Shown: piece by piece, positions 32,801-41,650 of the stretch
Numbering within the stretch: position 1 is the first letter of the stretch
Layout: every line of letters begins with the position of its first letter
NCBI RefSeq assembly: GCF_011927795.1
Contig: NZ_JAATJJ010000002.1
Span: forward strand, 682,001-746,000
Direction: 5' to 3'
DNA from: Saonia flava
GTDB taxonomy: Bacteria; Bacteroidota; Bacteroidia; Flavobacteriales; Flavobacteriaceae
DNA: 64,000 bases
Translations under genes and position numbers: made by a program
The notes under the pieces: generated by a model
The model's database searches: none
Told to the model about the DNA's origin: nothing
The model's input: only the letters and a program-made list of their open reading frames with translations

Positions 32801-34892
32801 CAATCATTTCACAAGCCTGAAGTTCCACATCGATTGACACCTCAGTTACCTCAAGCACGAAAAAACCGTCCACTTCGACTCCAACATTATCAATTGATTT
32901 AACATGAATTGAATAGCTATTCTGTTTGTTCTCACCAAATCTTTCACCAACTATTAATTGATTATTATCAATTGTAAAAATTACATTGTCTTCTCCACCA
33001 GGTCCCTCCACAAATTCATATCTATAATTTGTATCTGAAGAATTAGTGCTAAAAGCCCCTACCGCTGATCCCGGCAAAACTCCTTTGGATATCTTATTAT
33101 TGTCCAGTTCAATTTTTGCATCGGGAACATCCCACATTAGTTCCTTATTTAAAGAAAATGCTGAACTAAGAGAATCCGCTGGAAACTCGGATGCGTATCC
33201 CTTTAGCTTTATTTTGAACTCTGGCTGGGAGGTGTCATTGGACCTCAAAACAAGATACCCATTATAATTACCAGGGAAAGATGGTAAAAAGCCTACCTCA
33301 AAAAGCCCCCTTTCCTTAGGTAAAATTCTCCTAGGAAATTGGGTCTGGTTTTCTTGATGACCCCACGCAACCTCTACATCCCCATTAATATAAAATCCTT
33401 CTCCACTCACAAAAACATCTGAAAACACCAAATTAGAATTTCCCAAATTTTGAATATTGATTTCCCTTACAATTAGGCTATCCACTTTACTGGAAAAACT
33501 TAAGGATTCATTATTTTTTATCTCCTGTGGTGTTATAACGTTTATTAAGGGATTTGCTTTAGTATGAAATAAGTCGAAATTATTCCCAATGTCCTCTCGC
33601 TCATTTTGTACCGCAGCGTAAATAAATTGACCATCTGTTTTAATAAAAAAAATGTCTGCCGTACTCCGTCTATATGATTTTAATGGCCATACAGGTTTGG
33701 ACTCCTGGGTAAAAAAATCAAATTCTGTTAAATGACCACCGAAAGAAAGGAAAAACAATTTATCGCCCAAGACTATCATTGGTGCATCTTCCCAAATGCT
33801 TACATTCCCTAAAACCTCCATAGTGCCCTGTGTGGTTCCATTGGTTTTCCACAATGTACTGTTGGCAGCCGGACCCGCATTAAAATAAAGGTCACCGTTA
33901 TATTCTACAAAGCCATAAAAGTGGGGTTGAAACCACAAAGAATCATCTCCTCCCTGACTCATTAGTTCAACTGTTCCATCTGGAGTCCCGTCCGTGGACC
34001 ATAAAGTATCTTTGACATCCTTATAGGTTTGACCGGAAACAACTGAGAAAACCACTTTTCCCCCAACTTCACTTAGGCCGTAAAACTCTAAACCACCATA
34101 ATTCTCGGTTGAAAACTCCTTCAACATTTCATAGTTATCCAATCCTGATAACCGATATAATCTAATGTAAGTGTTGTTAGAATTATGGGTAATAAAATAC
34201 AACCCACTGTCAAAAGACTTTAAGGAACTGATGTTTTGAAGACCATCAATAGTAACACTACTGGTTCCCTCAGGGGCACCATCAGTTTCATATAACAACG
34301 ACCCAGAGCTAAAATATAATTTCTCATCCCTTATTACAGGACTGTTAAAACTGGAGTAATCATCAACAATATTATCCGCCAGTACTGTACCTTCTTGGGT
34401 TCCGTCCGTCCTAAATATTCTCCGTTTTCCTCCAGTAGTATAATAATCTACCGCTGAAAAATAAAGTAATCCTTTGTATACTATAAAATCAGCGGGGCGA
34501 GAGTCTCCATAACCACTTGGGTTAATGTTCTTAAGTCGATAAGTACCTTCAGATGTTCCATCAGATTTCCATAGTTCTACACCTTCTTCGGTCGATTGTT
34601 TAGCTGAAAAATACAAAGATTGATTATATACAATCATCTCCCTCCCAACATCGTATTCATTTACGGAAAACGAACTTACCAGAGTTGTACCCTTTTGGGT
34701 ACCATCGGTTTTCCATAAGCCCATACCTCTTTCAGAAGCAGCAAAAAAATAAGAATCATTCCCCATTTTTATGAATTCCTCACCTATGGTACCAAAATTT
34801 TCCATATACGTTTGGGAAGAAGCATATGAAAAGACAAGTAGTATACTTAAAACAATAAAATAGTTTCTTTTACCAAGTGTTAATATTTTCAT
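29841..34892 (-). CDS. 1683-aa T9SS-exported multidomain surface protein
   Basis: Signal peptide (FIVLSILLVFSYASSQ). In order: ELWxxDGT repeats (GLWKTDGTQKGT, ELWKSDGTSEGT, LWSTDGTPDGT; about 50-410), an ASH/choice-of-anchor-like domain (about 455-560), a cadherin-like segment (about 600-690), a long beta-propeller of BNR/Ycf48-type repeats (TYDKGLNWEQ, DGGKTWAQA, EDGGITWN; about 700-1330), a PKD-like pair (about 1340-1480), an ACRGMSNG-type module, and a T9SS type A sorting domain in the last 80 residues (PNPVKDSFTV ... YPPGMYIVEI). Exported through the outer membrane and released or surface-attached. Ligand unknown. Tightly coupled to the lipoprotein gene after it. Confidence 0.88.
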   Translation of the reverse strand: MKILTLGKRNYFIVLSILLVFSYASSQTYMENFGTIGEEFIKMGNDSYFFAASERGMGLWKTDGTQKGTTLVSSFSVNEYDVGREMIVYNQSLYFSAKQSTEEGVELWKSDGTSEGTYRLKNINPSGYGDSRPADFIVYKGLLYFSAVDYYTTGGKRRIFRTDGTQEGTVLADNIVDDYSSFNSPVIRDEKLYFSSGSLLYETDGAPEGTSSVTIDGLQNISSLKSFDSGLYFITHNSNNTYIRLYRLSGLDNYEMLKEFSTENYGGLEFYGLSEVGGKVVFSVVSGQTYKDVKDTLWSTDGTPDGTVELMSQGGDDSLWFQPHFYGFVEYNGDLYFNAGPAANSTLWKTNGTTQGTMEVLGNVSIWEDAPMIVLGDKLFFLSFGGHLTEFDFFTQESKPVWPLKSYRRSTADIFFIKTDGQFIYAAVQNEREDIGNNFDLFHTKANPLINVITPQEIKNNESLSFSSKVDSLIVREINIQNLGNSNLVFSDVFVSGEGFYINGDVEVAWGHQENQTQFPRRILPKERGLFEVGFLPSFPGNYNGYLVLRSNDTSQPEFKIKLKGYASEFPADSLSSAFSLNKELMWDVPDAKIELDNNKISKGVLPGSAVGAFSTNSSDTNYRYEFVEGPGGEDNVIFTIDNNQLIVGERFGENKQNSYSIHVKSIDNVGVEVDGFFVLEVTEVSIDVELQACEMIAISLTSDIYDVDFINETDAIAAGNNGTVLKTYDKGLNWEQIQVMERSNLLGNSPYPSTLYRVDFVDENTGFILGEETILRTDDAGMSWKPLSLDGIRPNRDSFIKALSTEKILITVNNFSSSNYLYESNDGGKTWAQAKNFGYYDLISLYFYDDNFGMVSDDYENYYITQDGGITWEIHKLEVDGLNNEDITSFSFIDSTTGYASTSGRDIIKTEDGGITWNLINSDYRSWIDEIHFLDENQGFIVGGALWETSDGGITWNTAELSLCSDISGFSSNNQEDILVVGGGCYTGNGRSIHYNSFGGEWTEVSSLIGTREVRSIIFDGDEGYLFSTSQTRKSYDQGTTWNEITMPTEEEKYNGEKIGSTLFVYNNLNNYYKSIDSGENWTEILKDESINFDINDIISDSLIMGRGADGRVLKSENGGDTWVIIDGSSYFPHVFTRFINENIGFSLGLAWRKTEDGGVTWVEIDSDPSASYISKIKFIGNVGLMSTDDGFYRTVDEGDTWVRVDRNFTSTRNIIALSELEWYIGIGRTIYQSNDGGLTWDVFFQGQYSISDMDFDNGNLYISNDDGEVLKLIEDPSPLNAGYIQGDQIVRVGDQEIYEVLKHSDNKYVWTVTEPNSLVSEDNFARITWEAPGTYVLEVTPYATCSTGAPTQITVQVLKEMTAPEIIGPSEVIENSKEIVYSTPNDEQARYIWSVSGDVSYYTRGNELIVDWDTVGEFEIGLIKTDLISGVRADNQVFVVVVPTDPFTLLQSDASCRGMSNGSLQITSRLEQVTYYAILSNDENTFTYEFTGETILEDLAIGTYNLCIEEIDGEKKYCYQFIIGEPEPFEVSSKKGTKSSKEVKLEFKGGLSPYTILLNGHQIAETSQSTYNLRAENGDKIEVLSSSNCSFSHTEIVYFSNEPFISPNPVKDSFTVVFNDNPVKEKQVSINIFTLGGQLVSESTVVVVNNSFHYDISSYPPGMYIVEIGNSQQTLLKIVKK

Positions 34893-34903
34893 AAATATAA
34901 ACT

Positions 34904-36778
34904 TTAGTTTACATTAAAATAAACAATGTTAGAATTGAGCTTATGTTCGTACCCTTCTATTAATGTTTGAATAGCCATTGGTTTTTCGTTGTTACCTGTC
35001 CATGACTTTAAATGCCCATAGGTGTTGGTGGTAAAAATCAACTCTAATTCTGTACCCTCTTGATTTACGCTAAGACCATTAACATATTCATTGAACCCAT
35101 AAATACTGCCGTCGGATTTAATAGCAAATTCCTTTCTTAAATTAACCCCTTTAAGTTTCAAAGTGTCACCCCTACTAAAATCTGTTTTGTTGATTTCTGT
35201 AATTCTAACTAAACGGTCATCATTAATAACTTCAAAATGATGTGGATAGGATGTACTACGTTCTCCTTCAGAAATTCTTAAACTGTAAGAACCTTCTGGT
35301 AAATCATAAGGAATTACAACTGTTAAACGATTACTTGACAAAGATTCTTCGTAACTGTGTTGGTGGGAATACGAAGACCTAAACACTTCAGCAGCAAAAA
35401 CATCTCCATTCAAATTTAAGAGTTCAATTAAAATATTATCTTGATTTTGAATATTGTAAGCATTTAAATATTGTGTTGAACCTGCAAATACTTTGTAACC
35501 AGTATCAATATTTGATGTTGTAAAATTAAATCCAGGATTTTTAAAATATGAATATAGATGTGATATAGTTATTGGAGTAACGACCGAATACTCTTTGGTA
35601 GTACCTATTTCTGAAGTTACCATAAAGGTGGATTTTTCGGTTAAATCCATTTGGGTTACTTCAGAGGACTCAACAGTAGCCTTGGACGAGACTTCAATTT
35701 CAGGTGTAATACTCGCATAACTAAAGTTGCCCAACTGAATAGTAATAGTAGCACTGTCCTCATCAATCTTGGCATAGTATTTTTCATTCCCATTTTTTAC
35801 AATAAATGACTTTACCATATGCTGACCACTTTTGACAAGTACCTTAAAAATGGTCTCAATTCCATTTGGGTCCTTAACTGTATAAAATAGGTCATCATGG
35901 AAATTAAATGTTTCACCACTTTCTGGACTTATACTATAACCATCTTTCATTAAAATTTCTGGAGTGAGTTTTTCATATGCAAAATTCCCCAATGTAAGTT
36001 GGATCTCCTTTTTTTCTTCATCAATAAAAGCTTCAAAACCTTCACCCTCATTTTGAATTTCAAAAGATATAATACCTGTTTCTTGCCCAACAATAAAATT
36101 TCCTATTTTGGAATTGGAACTGTTGTTTTTCTCATCTTTTGCAACTACCATCCAATATAATTGACCTATTGTATGAGAATTCATATAGTAAACAGTTTCT
36201 GTTATATCTTCTGCCACTTTTTCACTGGGCGGGCTTTCATTACCTACATATATATCATAGGTAACAACATCTCCATCTATATCAATACTATTCCATTCTA
36301 ATTTTATTTGTTCCGAACTACCGTCAAATTGAGCGCTCTGTTTGGGACTTATTAAATCAGCAGGAAATGGCGCATAATTAGATACTCCCGTTCCGGCTGA
36401 ATAAAAGCTCCAGTGCTCACTTTCTTTTTCAGAAACAGAAGAATTCGTTTTAGAAACAACATACCACTTATAAGGAGTGTTTTTGTCCAATTGAATCTCT
36501 ATAAAGTGCTCCTCCGTCGTAGTCCTTGTTACTTGGTTAGATGAAAGGTTTTCTAGGACCAATTCGTACGAATCATTTTCAGCATTGGCCCATTTAAATT
36601 CAATCAATGTTTTATCTAAGCCTTGATCCACACCTAGCGTACATTCCGAATTCTTTAGGGGAAATTCCAGTTTTACAGCTACCGGGTCATTAACGGTTTC
36701 AGGAGTTGAAGAATCATTGTTTTTTGAACAACTGTTTACCAAAACTGCAATTATGAGAATGCACCAGCCCTTTTTCAT
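34904..36778 (-). CDS. 624-aa lipoprotein with fibronectin-like and repeat domains
   Basis: Lipobox VLVNSC17 followed by a Ser/Asn linker. Two fibronectin-like domains (about 35-230; EWNSIDIDGDVVTYDIYVG). Then come two related repeats, each with IQLTLGNFAYEKLTPEI or ITIQLGNFSYASITPEI, of the type seen in Bacteroidota DUF5018-like surface lipoproteins. The beta-rich C-terminal half has IPT/TIG-like character (GDTLKLKGVNL). It overlaps the preceding T9SS gene by 4 bp (36775-36778) and precedes the next by 11 bp. Function unknown; probably a surface partner of the adjacent cargo protein. Confidence 0.75.
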   Translation of the reverse strand: MKKGWCILIIAVLVNSCSKNNDSSTPETVNDPVAVKLEFPLKNSECTLGVDQGLDKTLIEFKWANAENDSYELVLENLSSNQVTRTTTEEHFIEIQLDKNTPYKWYVVSKTNSSVSEKESEHWSFYSAGTGVSNYAPFPADLISPKQSAQFDGSSEQIKLEWNSIDIDGDVVTYDIYVGNESPPSEKVAEDITETVYYMNSHTIGQLYWMVVAKDEKNNSSNSKIGNFIVGQETGIISFEIQNEGEGFEAFIDEEKKEIQLTLGNFAYEKLTPEILMKDGYSISPESGETFNFHDDLFYTVKDPNGIETIFKVLVKSGQHMVKSFIVKNGNEKYYAKIDEDSATITIQLGNFSYASITPEIEVSSKATVESSEVTQMDLTEKSTFMVTSEIGTTKEYSVVTPITISHLYSYFKNPGFNFTTSNIDTGYKVFAGSTQYLNAYNIQNQDNILIELLNLNGDVFAAEVFRSSYSHQHSYEESLSSNRLTVVIPYDLPEGSYSLRISEGERSTSYPHHFEVINDDRLVRITEINKTDFSRGDTLKLKGVNLRKEFAIKSDGSIYGFNEYVNGLSVNQEGTELELIFTTNTYGHLKSWTGNNEKPMAIQTLIEGYEHKLNSNIVYFNVN

Positions 36779-39186
36779 TTTTTAATTAGTTTTTGAGAAT
36801 GGCGTGTATTACCCCAAGATAATTCCAATAGATATATCCCTGCAGGAATATCTGTTAGATTCCTTAAAACAAGTTCATCCTTTGGATTATATTTTTTAGA
36901 ATAAATCTTTTGACCAGTTTGGTTATATATTGATACATCTAAAGGTTCATCAACCATCAAATGGGACAAGTTAATCTGATTCTTAAATGGATTTGGAGCC
37001 ACTTGTAAATGGGAACCCATAAAAACTTTGAAGGAGGCGACTCCCTTGCAAGAATCTTTTGTTGACACATAAGCTTCATTAATTCCCTCCCTTAAATCCA
37101 ATTCCAAAGCAGTACTGTTTGTCTCAAAAACATTTCCGTTATAATTTACAGAATAAACATCTCCTCCAGATAGTTCAATTTTTAGGGTCCTGGCAGAATA
37201 ATTTACCTTTCCACTTAATGAAACTTCTTCCCCCTCTTCAATACTTAAGTTATAACACAACATATCAGAATCGACTTCATGGGCAAATAGGCAAATTTCA
37301 TATTGTCCCGCCTTCAAGTCTTCAAACTCGGTTTCCCCAACAAACACTATTTCTTCACCATCACTTAAAATAGCTTTATATTCCCTGGTTGAATCCCTTA
37401 CATTTATTTTGACTTTGCCATTGGAAGACCCTCTACAGGCTTCACTTACAGTTTCTATCTCAAAAAGATTTGGGTCTAGAATTACAACTTCACAACCTTC
37501 TTCATTAACTTGACGACCTTGTGGGGTACTAGGACAATTATCATGAATATCAGGAACTCCATCACCATCAGTATCTATTTGAGTTTCTGAACACCCATTT
37601 TCGTCAACTTGATATCCAATTGCAGTATTTGGACAAATATCCAAATCATCCATGACCCCATCGTTATCTGAATCTCTTTCGACTATAGAACATCCTGAAC
37701 TGTTTACCTCCACTCCCACTATAGTGTTCGGACATAAATCTAAAGCATTAGAAACCCCATCACCGTCATCATCCAATTCCGCTTGGGAAAAATCAAGGGA
37801 TTTAAGATTAAATTTTGCAAGGAAATAATCTTGGTCATTATTGCCACTATTATTATACAAACTAACATTGGGTGCCAAGTGAAGCGTATCAGATGAAAAA
37901 CTTCCAGAATAATATAAATCATCTCCCTTTGTAACTATGGGCCCAGACCAATCCTTTACAGAAGTATGATAAGGTTGGGGAACTCCCGTTAGATGCATAA
38001 TATAGTTAAAATGAAAACTGTTCAAATCCACTGTGAGCATCACTGGCTCTTCACCCATGCCCAATGCGTTTAGAGTTTTATTTTCAAACTCCAAAGAATC
38101 TCTAAAAGTAGTTGCAATTAATAGATGAGATTTATAATCAACCATGAATCCACTTCGACCATTAATACTTAAACCATCAAAAGAATGATAGTTCAAAAAA
38201 GAACCACTTAGCGAGTTATATTCTATGAGACCTCCGGTATATCCATATTGCCGGTTTTTTATAAATCTAAAATCATTGGAAATAACAGTATTGGATGCAT
38301 ATACCCAAACATATAGTTTATCATTTGACCCAACAAATAGATTTGAAGGAACTAATATGGCAGGGCCATTTCCCTCTTCATAAGATCTGCTTATTGTTTT
38401 GGACCATACGGTTTTAAGTTCTGGAGTAAGTTTATGTATTTGAGTTTCGTCAACGGTACAACTTCCTACTCCATAGTTTACAGTTAAAAATATATTACCT
38501 TTTTTATCTTTGGAAACTGCTCTAAGATCTTCGCTTGCCATACCTCCAAAAACGATAGCATCCTTAATTTGACCAATGGTATTAAATTTGGCTATATAGA
38601 TATCTCTAGCGAATATATTTTCAGCGTCATTAATATTGCATTCCGTATTTTCTGTATTCTCAAAAATATAATTATTGTCAATATTGATGGTATCATTAAA
38701 CTCTCCTATGGCATATATGTGGCCATTATCATACAAAAGATGTGTGTTGCGCGCACCCGTAAGATTACGGGCCCAAAGCATTTTCCCTACGGCACTTATT
38801 TTTATCAAGGAATCACCATGAGGAATGTCTATATTTGAAATTGTAGTATAGCCCACTTCTTTGGATGGAAAAGTTAACTGTGCATAGATATTTCCAGATT
38901 CATCTACAGTTATAGCGCCCAGTGCAGGTTTTCCAGAATATCTATATTCATCAAGTTCAAAGAAATCGAATTTCCATAATTGCTCACCTGACTCATTTCT
39001 CTTTTCCAAACCTTCGCTTGAAAGAAACACTATCCCATCAGGAACTTTCTGGACATCCCAAGCTAGTTCAGTTAAATGTCCACCATTGGAAAATGCCCAA
39101 TTCAGTTCTTGAGAATTAATAAAATGTATTGAGAAAATAAAAAAGAAGGTGACACAAGGAATTAAGTTATTCTTGAAATTTAACAA
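36775..39186 (-). CDS. 803-aa T9SS-exported protein with thrombospondin type 3 repeats
   Basis: First gene of the operon. Signal peptide near IPCVTFFFIFSIHFINSQ. Residues about 28-480 form a beta-propeller-like region (NLTGARNTHLLYDNGHIYAIG and similar). Three calcium-binding TSP3 repeats follow, about 485-590, each DxDxDGVxDxxDxCPxT then xVxxxGC. An ACRGSSNG module shared with the 1683-aa protein comes next, and the last 80 residues are a T9SS type A sorting domain (VAPNPFKNQINL ... IPAGIYLLELSW). Exported to the surface. Upstream is a 528-bp gene-free region that should hold the operon promoter. Confidence 0.88.
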   Translation of the reverse strand: MLNFKNNLIPCVTFFFIFSIHFINSQELNWAFSNGGHLTELAWDVQKVPDGIVFLSSEGLEKRNESGEQLWKFDFFELDEYRYSGKPALGAITVDESGNIYAQLTFPSKEVGYTTISNIDIPHGDSLIKISAVGKMLWARNLTGARNTHLLYDNGHIYAIGEFNDTINIDNNYIFENTENTECNINDAENIFARDIYIAKFNTIGQIKDAIVFGGMASEDLRAVSKDKKGNIFLTVNYGVGSCTVDETQIHKLTPELKTVWSKTISRSYEEGNGPAILVPSNLFVGSNDKLYVWVYASNTVISNDFRFIKNRQYGYTGGLIEYNSLSGSFLNYHSFDGLSINGRSGFMVDYKSHLLIATTFRDSLEFENKTLNALGMGEEPVMLTVDLNSFHFNYIMHLTGVPQPYHTSVKDWSGPIVTKGDDLYYSGSFSSDTLHLAPNVSLYNNSGNNDQDYFLAKFNLKSLDFSQAELDDDGDGVSNALDLCPNTIVGVEVNSSGCSIVERDSDNDGVMDDLDICPNTAIGYQVDENGCSETQIDTDGDGVPDIHDNCPSTPQGRQVNEEGCEVVILDPNLFEIETVSEACRGSSNGKVKINVRDSTREYKAILSDGEEIVFVGETEFEDLKAGQYEICLFAHEVDSDMLCYNLSIEEGEEVSLSGKVNYSARTLKIELSGGDVYSVNYNGNVFETNSTALELDLREGINEAYVSTKDSCKGVASFKVFMGSHLQVAPNPFKNQINLSHLMVDEPLDVSIYNQTGQKIYSKKYNPKDELVLRNLTDIPAGIYLLELSWGNTRHSQKLIKK

Positions 39187-39714
39187 GGTTTTTTTGGTTT
39201 AAGTTGGTATTCCCTTCTTGGGAAGAATCATAATTACATGCTACAATATATTAAAAAAATAACGAAATTTCGTACGCATCGACAAAGAGCTCTTTTTTCT
39301 GTCATATGGGGATTCATACCATATTTTCACACAAAATTGGCTTCAAAATACTATTTAAGTTCTTCAAAAAGAAGTACGATAAATTTTATGAAATATAACA
39401 TGAATCATACATTTTAGTATAATAGTCTTCACTACAACAAACAAAGTACCATTTAACATGAATATCCAAACCGATTCAAGTTCTTTAACGATATATCATT
39501 TTACAATTTTTTCAAGTGTGCAGATATGAATGTTTCAAAGGTATAGCAATTCGGAAAAGTGTAAACAACCACATTTATTCATTTTCTAAAACTATCTTTT
39601 TAAGATCTTCTGCTCTCCATAAAAAAAATCCCAATTATTTATTAATTGGGATTTTGTGTATTAAATGTTCATTTTTTGATGATATAAAGAGTCTTCCAAC
39701 GAATTTTTCAACTG
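39187..39714. other. Gene-free spacer upstream of the T9SS operon
   Basis: About 530 bp between the T9SS operon start and the AraC gene's stop. It is very AT-rich, with a palindromic CGAAATTTCG near 39263 and the AraC-gene terminator at its right end. I found no exact TAnnTTTG box for the operon and no coding-like frame. Confidence 0.4.
39621..39656 (-). terminator. Terminator of the AraC operon
   Basis: On the minus strand, AAAATCCCAATTA pairs with TAATTGGGATTTT and is followed by a run of eight T. It lies about 60 bp after the AraC stop codon. Confidence 0.8.
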
Positions 39715-40596
39715 TTACGCCATGGTTGCCTTTGCAAAACCCACATTTTTCCTGTATATCAGTGGGGAAACCTCAGCCTTCTTTTTAAAAAACCGACTAA
39801 AGTAATACTCATCATCATATCCCAATTCATAGGCTATTTCCTTTACAGTCTTATCGGTAAGGTAAAGTTCTCTTTTAGCCTCTATGATGATTCGTTCAGA
39901 AATAAGATCCGTCAAGGTTTTATTGAAATACGATTTGGTCAACTTGGCCAAGGCTTTGGGGCTTATGGTCAACATATCTGCATAATCGCTTGCCGAATGC
40001 TTTGTCTTGTAATGCTGGTTGATATAGTCTTTTAATTTTTGAAGCACAAACGGTTCTTCATTCTGGTTTACCTTTCCCTCTATCTCCTCCCGCTGTTCAT
40101 TTTTCAAACGTGAGGCAGTAATCAAGAAAATCTTAAGGTAGGATACCAGCAACTCATATTGCGCCAACTCTGGTTGCTGCATTTCGCCCCTCATTTGATC
40201 CACTACCATACCCAACTTTACAATACTGTCCATATCTATCTTAACCATGGGCGGGTTATAGATATTATTAAACAGCACACCATCACAGGCCACTTCTTTC
40301 TGGTGCTTATGGATACAGAAAAAATCTGGGTGAAAATGAATGACTTCAGCCTCCAAATCAGGGGCATCCAATGTAAAAGGTTGATAAGGAGAAAAAGAGA
40401 AGAGGGTGTTTTCACCAAAACCATGTTCGGCAAAATCGGATTTAGCAATGCCACCACCCTTTTTTATCCAAATGAGGGAATAATAGCTTAACCTTTGAAC
40501 TTCATTAAAAGGATTATCCTTCTTTATAGAATAAATTTTTAAAGCCAGATTCCCAGTTTTGGAATCAATTAAGGTATAGTCCGAATTTGCCATCAT
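39715..40596 (-). CDS. AraC-family transcriptional regulator
   Basis: A 293-aa protein with an N-terminal cupin-like sensing domain (about 1-160; SPYQPFTLDAPDLEAEVIHF) and C-terminal double HTH (about 190-290; ISPKALAKLTKSYF and VKEIAYELGYDDEYYFSRFFKKKAEVSP is the usual second helix pair, quoted only by its position near 255-283). Last gene of a four-gene minus-strand operon with a SnoaL-like protein, a membrane protein and an AhpD-like enzyme, so it probably controls that operon. M2 is an equally good start. Confidence 0.88.
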   Translation of the reverse strand: MMANSDYTLIDSKTGNLALKIYSIKKDNPFNEVQRLSYYSLIWIKKGGGIAKSDFAEHGFGENTLFSFSPYQPFTLDAPDLEAEVIHFHPDFFCIHKHQKEVACDGVLFNNIYNPPMVKIDMDSIVKLGMVVDQMRGEMQQPELAQYELLVSYLKIFLITASRLKNEQREEIEGKVNQNEEPFVLQKLKDYINQHYKTKHSASDYADMLTISPKALAKLTKSYFNKTLTDLISERIIIEAKRELYLTDKTVKEIAYELGYDDEYYFSRFFKKKAEVSPLIYRKNVGFAKATMA

Positions 40597-40603
40597 GGTT
40601 GTT

Positions 40604-41023
40604 CTATTTTAATAATCTATCTTTCTCTTCTATTTCCAGGTCATTGATACTTGCATAACGTCTTTGCATAAGTCCGTTTTCATTAAATTCCCACAACTCA
40701 TTCCCATACGCCCTAAACCATTGACCCTGCTCGTTGTGGTACTCATATGTAAACTTTACTGCAATTCTATTGTTCCGAAAGCCCCATAACTCTTTTTTTA
40801 GGGTATACTGTTTCTCTTTTTCCCATTTATTGGTCAAGAATTGTTCAATTTCCTTTCGGCCAATAATAAATTTTGTTCTGTTCCTCCATTCAGAATCCTT
40901 AGTATAGGCCCTGGACACTTTTTTAGAATCTTTACTGTTCCATGCATCTTCTGCCATTTGTACTTTTTGCAAAGCGGTTTCCATGGTAAAAGGAGGAAGT
41001 GGATGTTTTATCTCCGTTGACAT
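40604..41023 (-). CDS. DUF1348 / SnoaL-like protein
   Basis: A 139-aa NTF2/SnoaL-fold protein: [20 protein letters not shown], then [20 protein letters not shown], then [21 protein letters not shown] are the DUF1348 signatures. Function unproven; homologues are small cytoplasmic proteins of about 150 aa. I start at ATG 41021-41023 (MSTEIKHPL); the three extra codons upstream need a TTG. It follows the membrane-protein gene by about 100 bp and precedes the AraC gene by 7 bp. Confidence 0.8.
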   Translation of the reverse strand: MSTEIKHPLPPFTMETALQKVQMAEDAWNSKDSKKVSRAYTKDSEWRNRTKFIIGRKEIEQFLTNKWEKEKQYTLKKELWGFRNNRIAVKFTYEYHNEQGQWFRAYGNELWEFNENGLMQRRYASINDLEIEEKDRLLK

Positions 41024-41125
41024 TATTTCCAATTTAATAATTTTGTTTAAACAACTTTCTTCACCTATCGAAATAAGGTGAAGAAGGTTGTTAAATTTTG
41101 GTTTTTAGTTCTTAATATGACAGCA

Positions 41126-41578
41126 TTATCTTGTCTTTAAAGTAGCGCTACTGCTTGCCATATTCTGCTGAAAGACATGCACAAAGAACCATAAGGGCAC
41201 ACCGTATGCCAGATGCCTAACCATGGACAAAACAGGCAACATTGCATCGGCTTTAACACCGGCCACACCTGCTCCCAAAAGCGGGAACATAAAAAACCAG
41301 ACCAAGGCTATAGTTTCGGCAATTACAAAAATTTGTGCCTTCAGCCAATTGGGGCCGGCCAATGAGGGCGCAATGCCCGCATACAAAATAGCTAAAAGGA
41401 TTCCGTTGGAATAATGTCCAAAAACACCATAGACTAATCCCAAACCTGTTTTTTCTCCAATAATTCCGGCAATATCCCACCAAGTTCCCGTAAACATAAG
41501 CCCTACAAGGTCAAAAGCCAAAGTGCCTATTATACCGGCCAATATGGCGTTCCTCCAATTTATTTTATTTGAATTCAT
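41126..41578 (-). CDS. Four-helix integral membrane protein
   Basis: A 150-aa protein with four hydrophobic segments (about 10-30, 58-75, 82-107 and 118-140), the second containing GHYSNGILLAILYAGIAP. It resembles small DUF membrane proteins of Bacteroidota that accompany oxidoreductase or stress genes, but I cannot name it. It is in an operon between the AhpD-like and SnoaL-like genes. A stable hairpin lies just upstream of its start. Confidence 0.6.
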   Translation of the reverse strand: MNSNKINWRNAILAGIIGTLAFDLVGLMFTGTWWDIAGIIGEKTGLGLVYGVFGHYSNGILLAILYAGIAPSLAGPNWLKAQIFVIAETIALVWFFMFPLLGAGVAGVKADAMLPVLSMVRHLAYGVPLWFFVHVFQQNMASSSATLKTR

Positions 41579-41610
41579 TTCTTTCTATTTTTTAATTGAT
41601 TAACAACAAG

Positions 41611-41641
41611 GCACTCCTCCAATTGAGGAGTGCTTTTTTTT
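41611..41641 (+). terminator. Hairpin with plus-strand T-run inside the AhpD operon
   Basis: GCACTCCTC pairs with GAGGAGTGC and is followed by T8 on the plus strand. The surrounding genes are on the minus strand, where the hairpin is preceded by A8 and not followed by T. It is therefore not a terminator for them; it may block antisense read-through or stabilise a processed mRNA end between the AhpD-like and membrane-protein genes. Confidence 0.5.
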
Positions 41642-41650
41642 GAATATTTT

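Noticed and set aside
29841-34892. Repeats in this gene as DNA tandem repeats or a CRISPR array
   Set aside because: They are degenerate protein-level repeats (ELWxxDGT and BNR type) without identical spacing or spacers.
39187-39620. Small ORFs in the AT-rich spacer
   Set aside because: Short frames lacking initiation context and protein-like composition.
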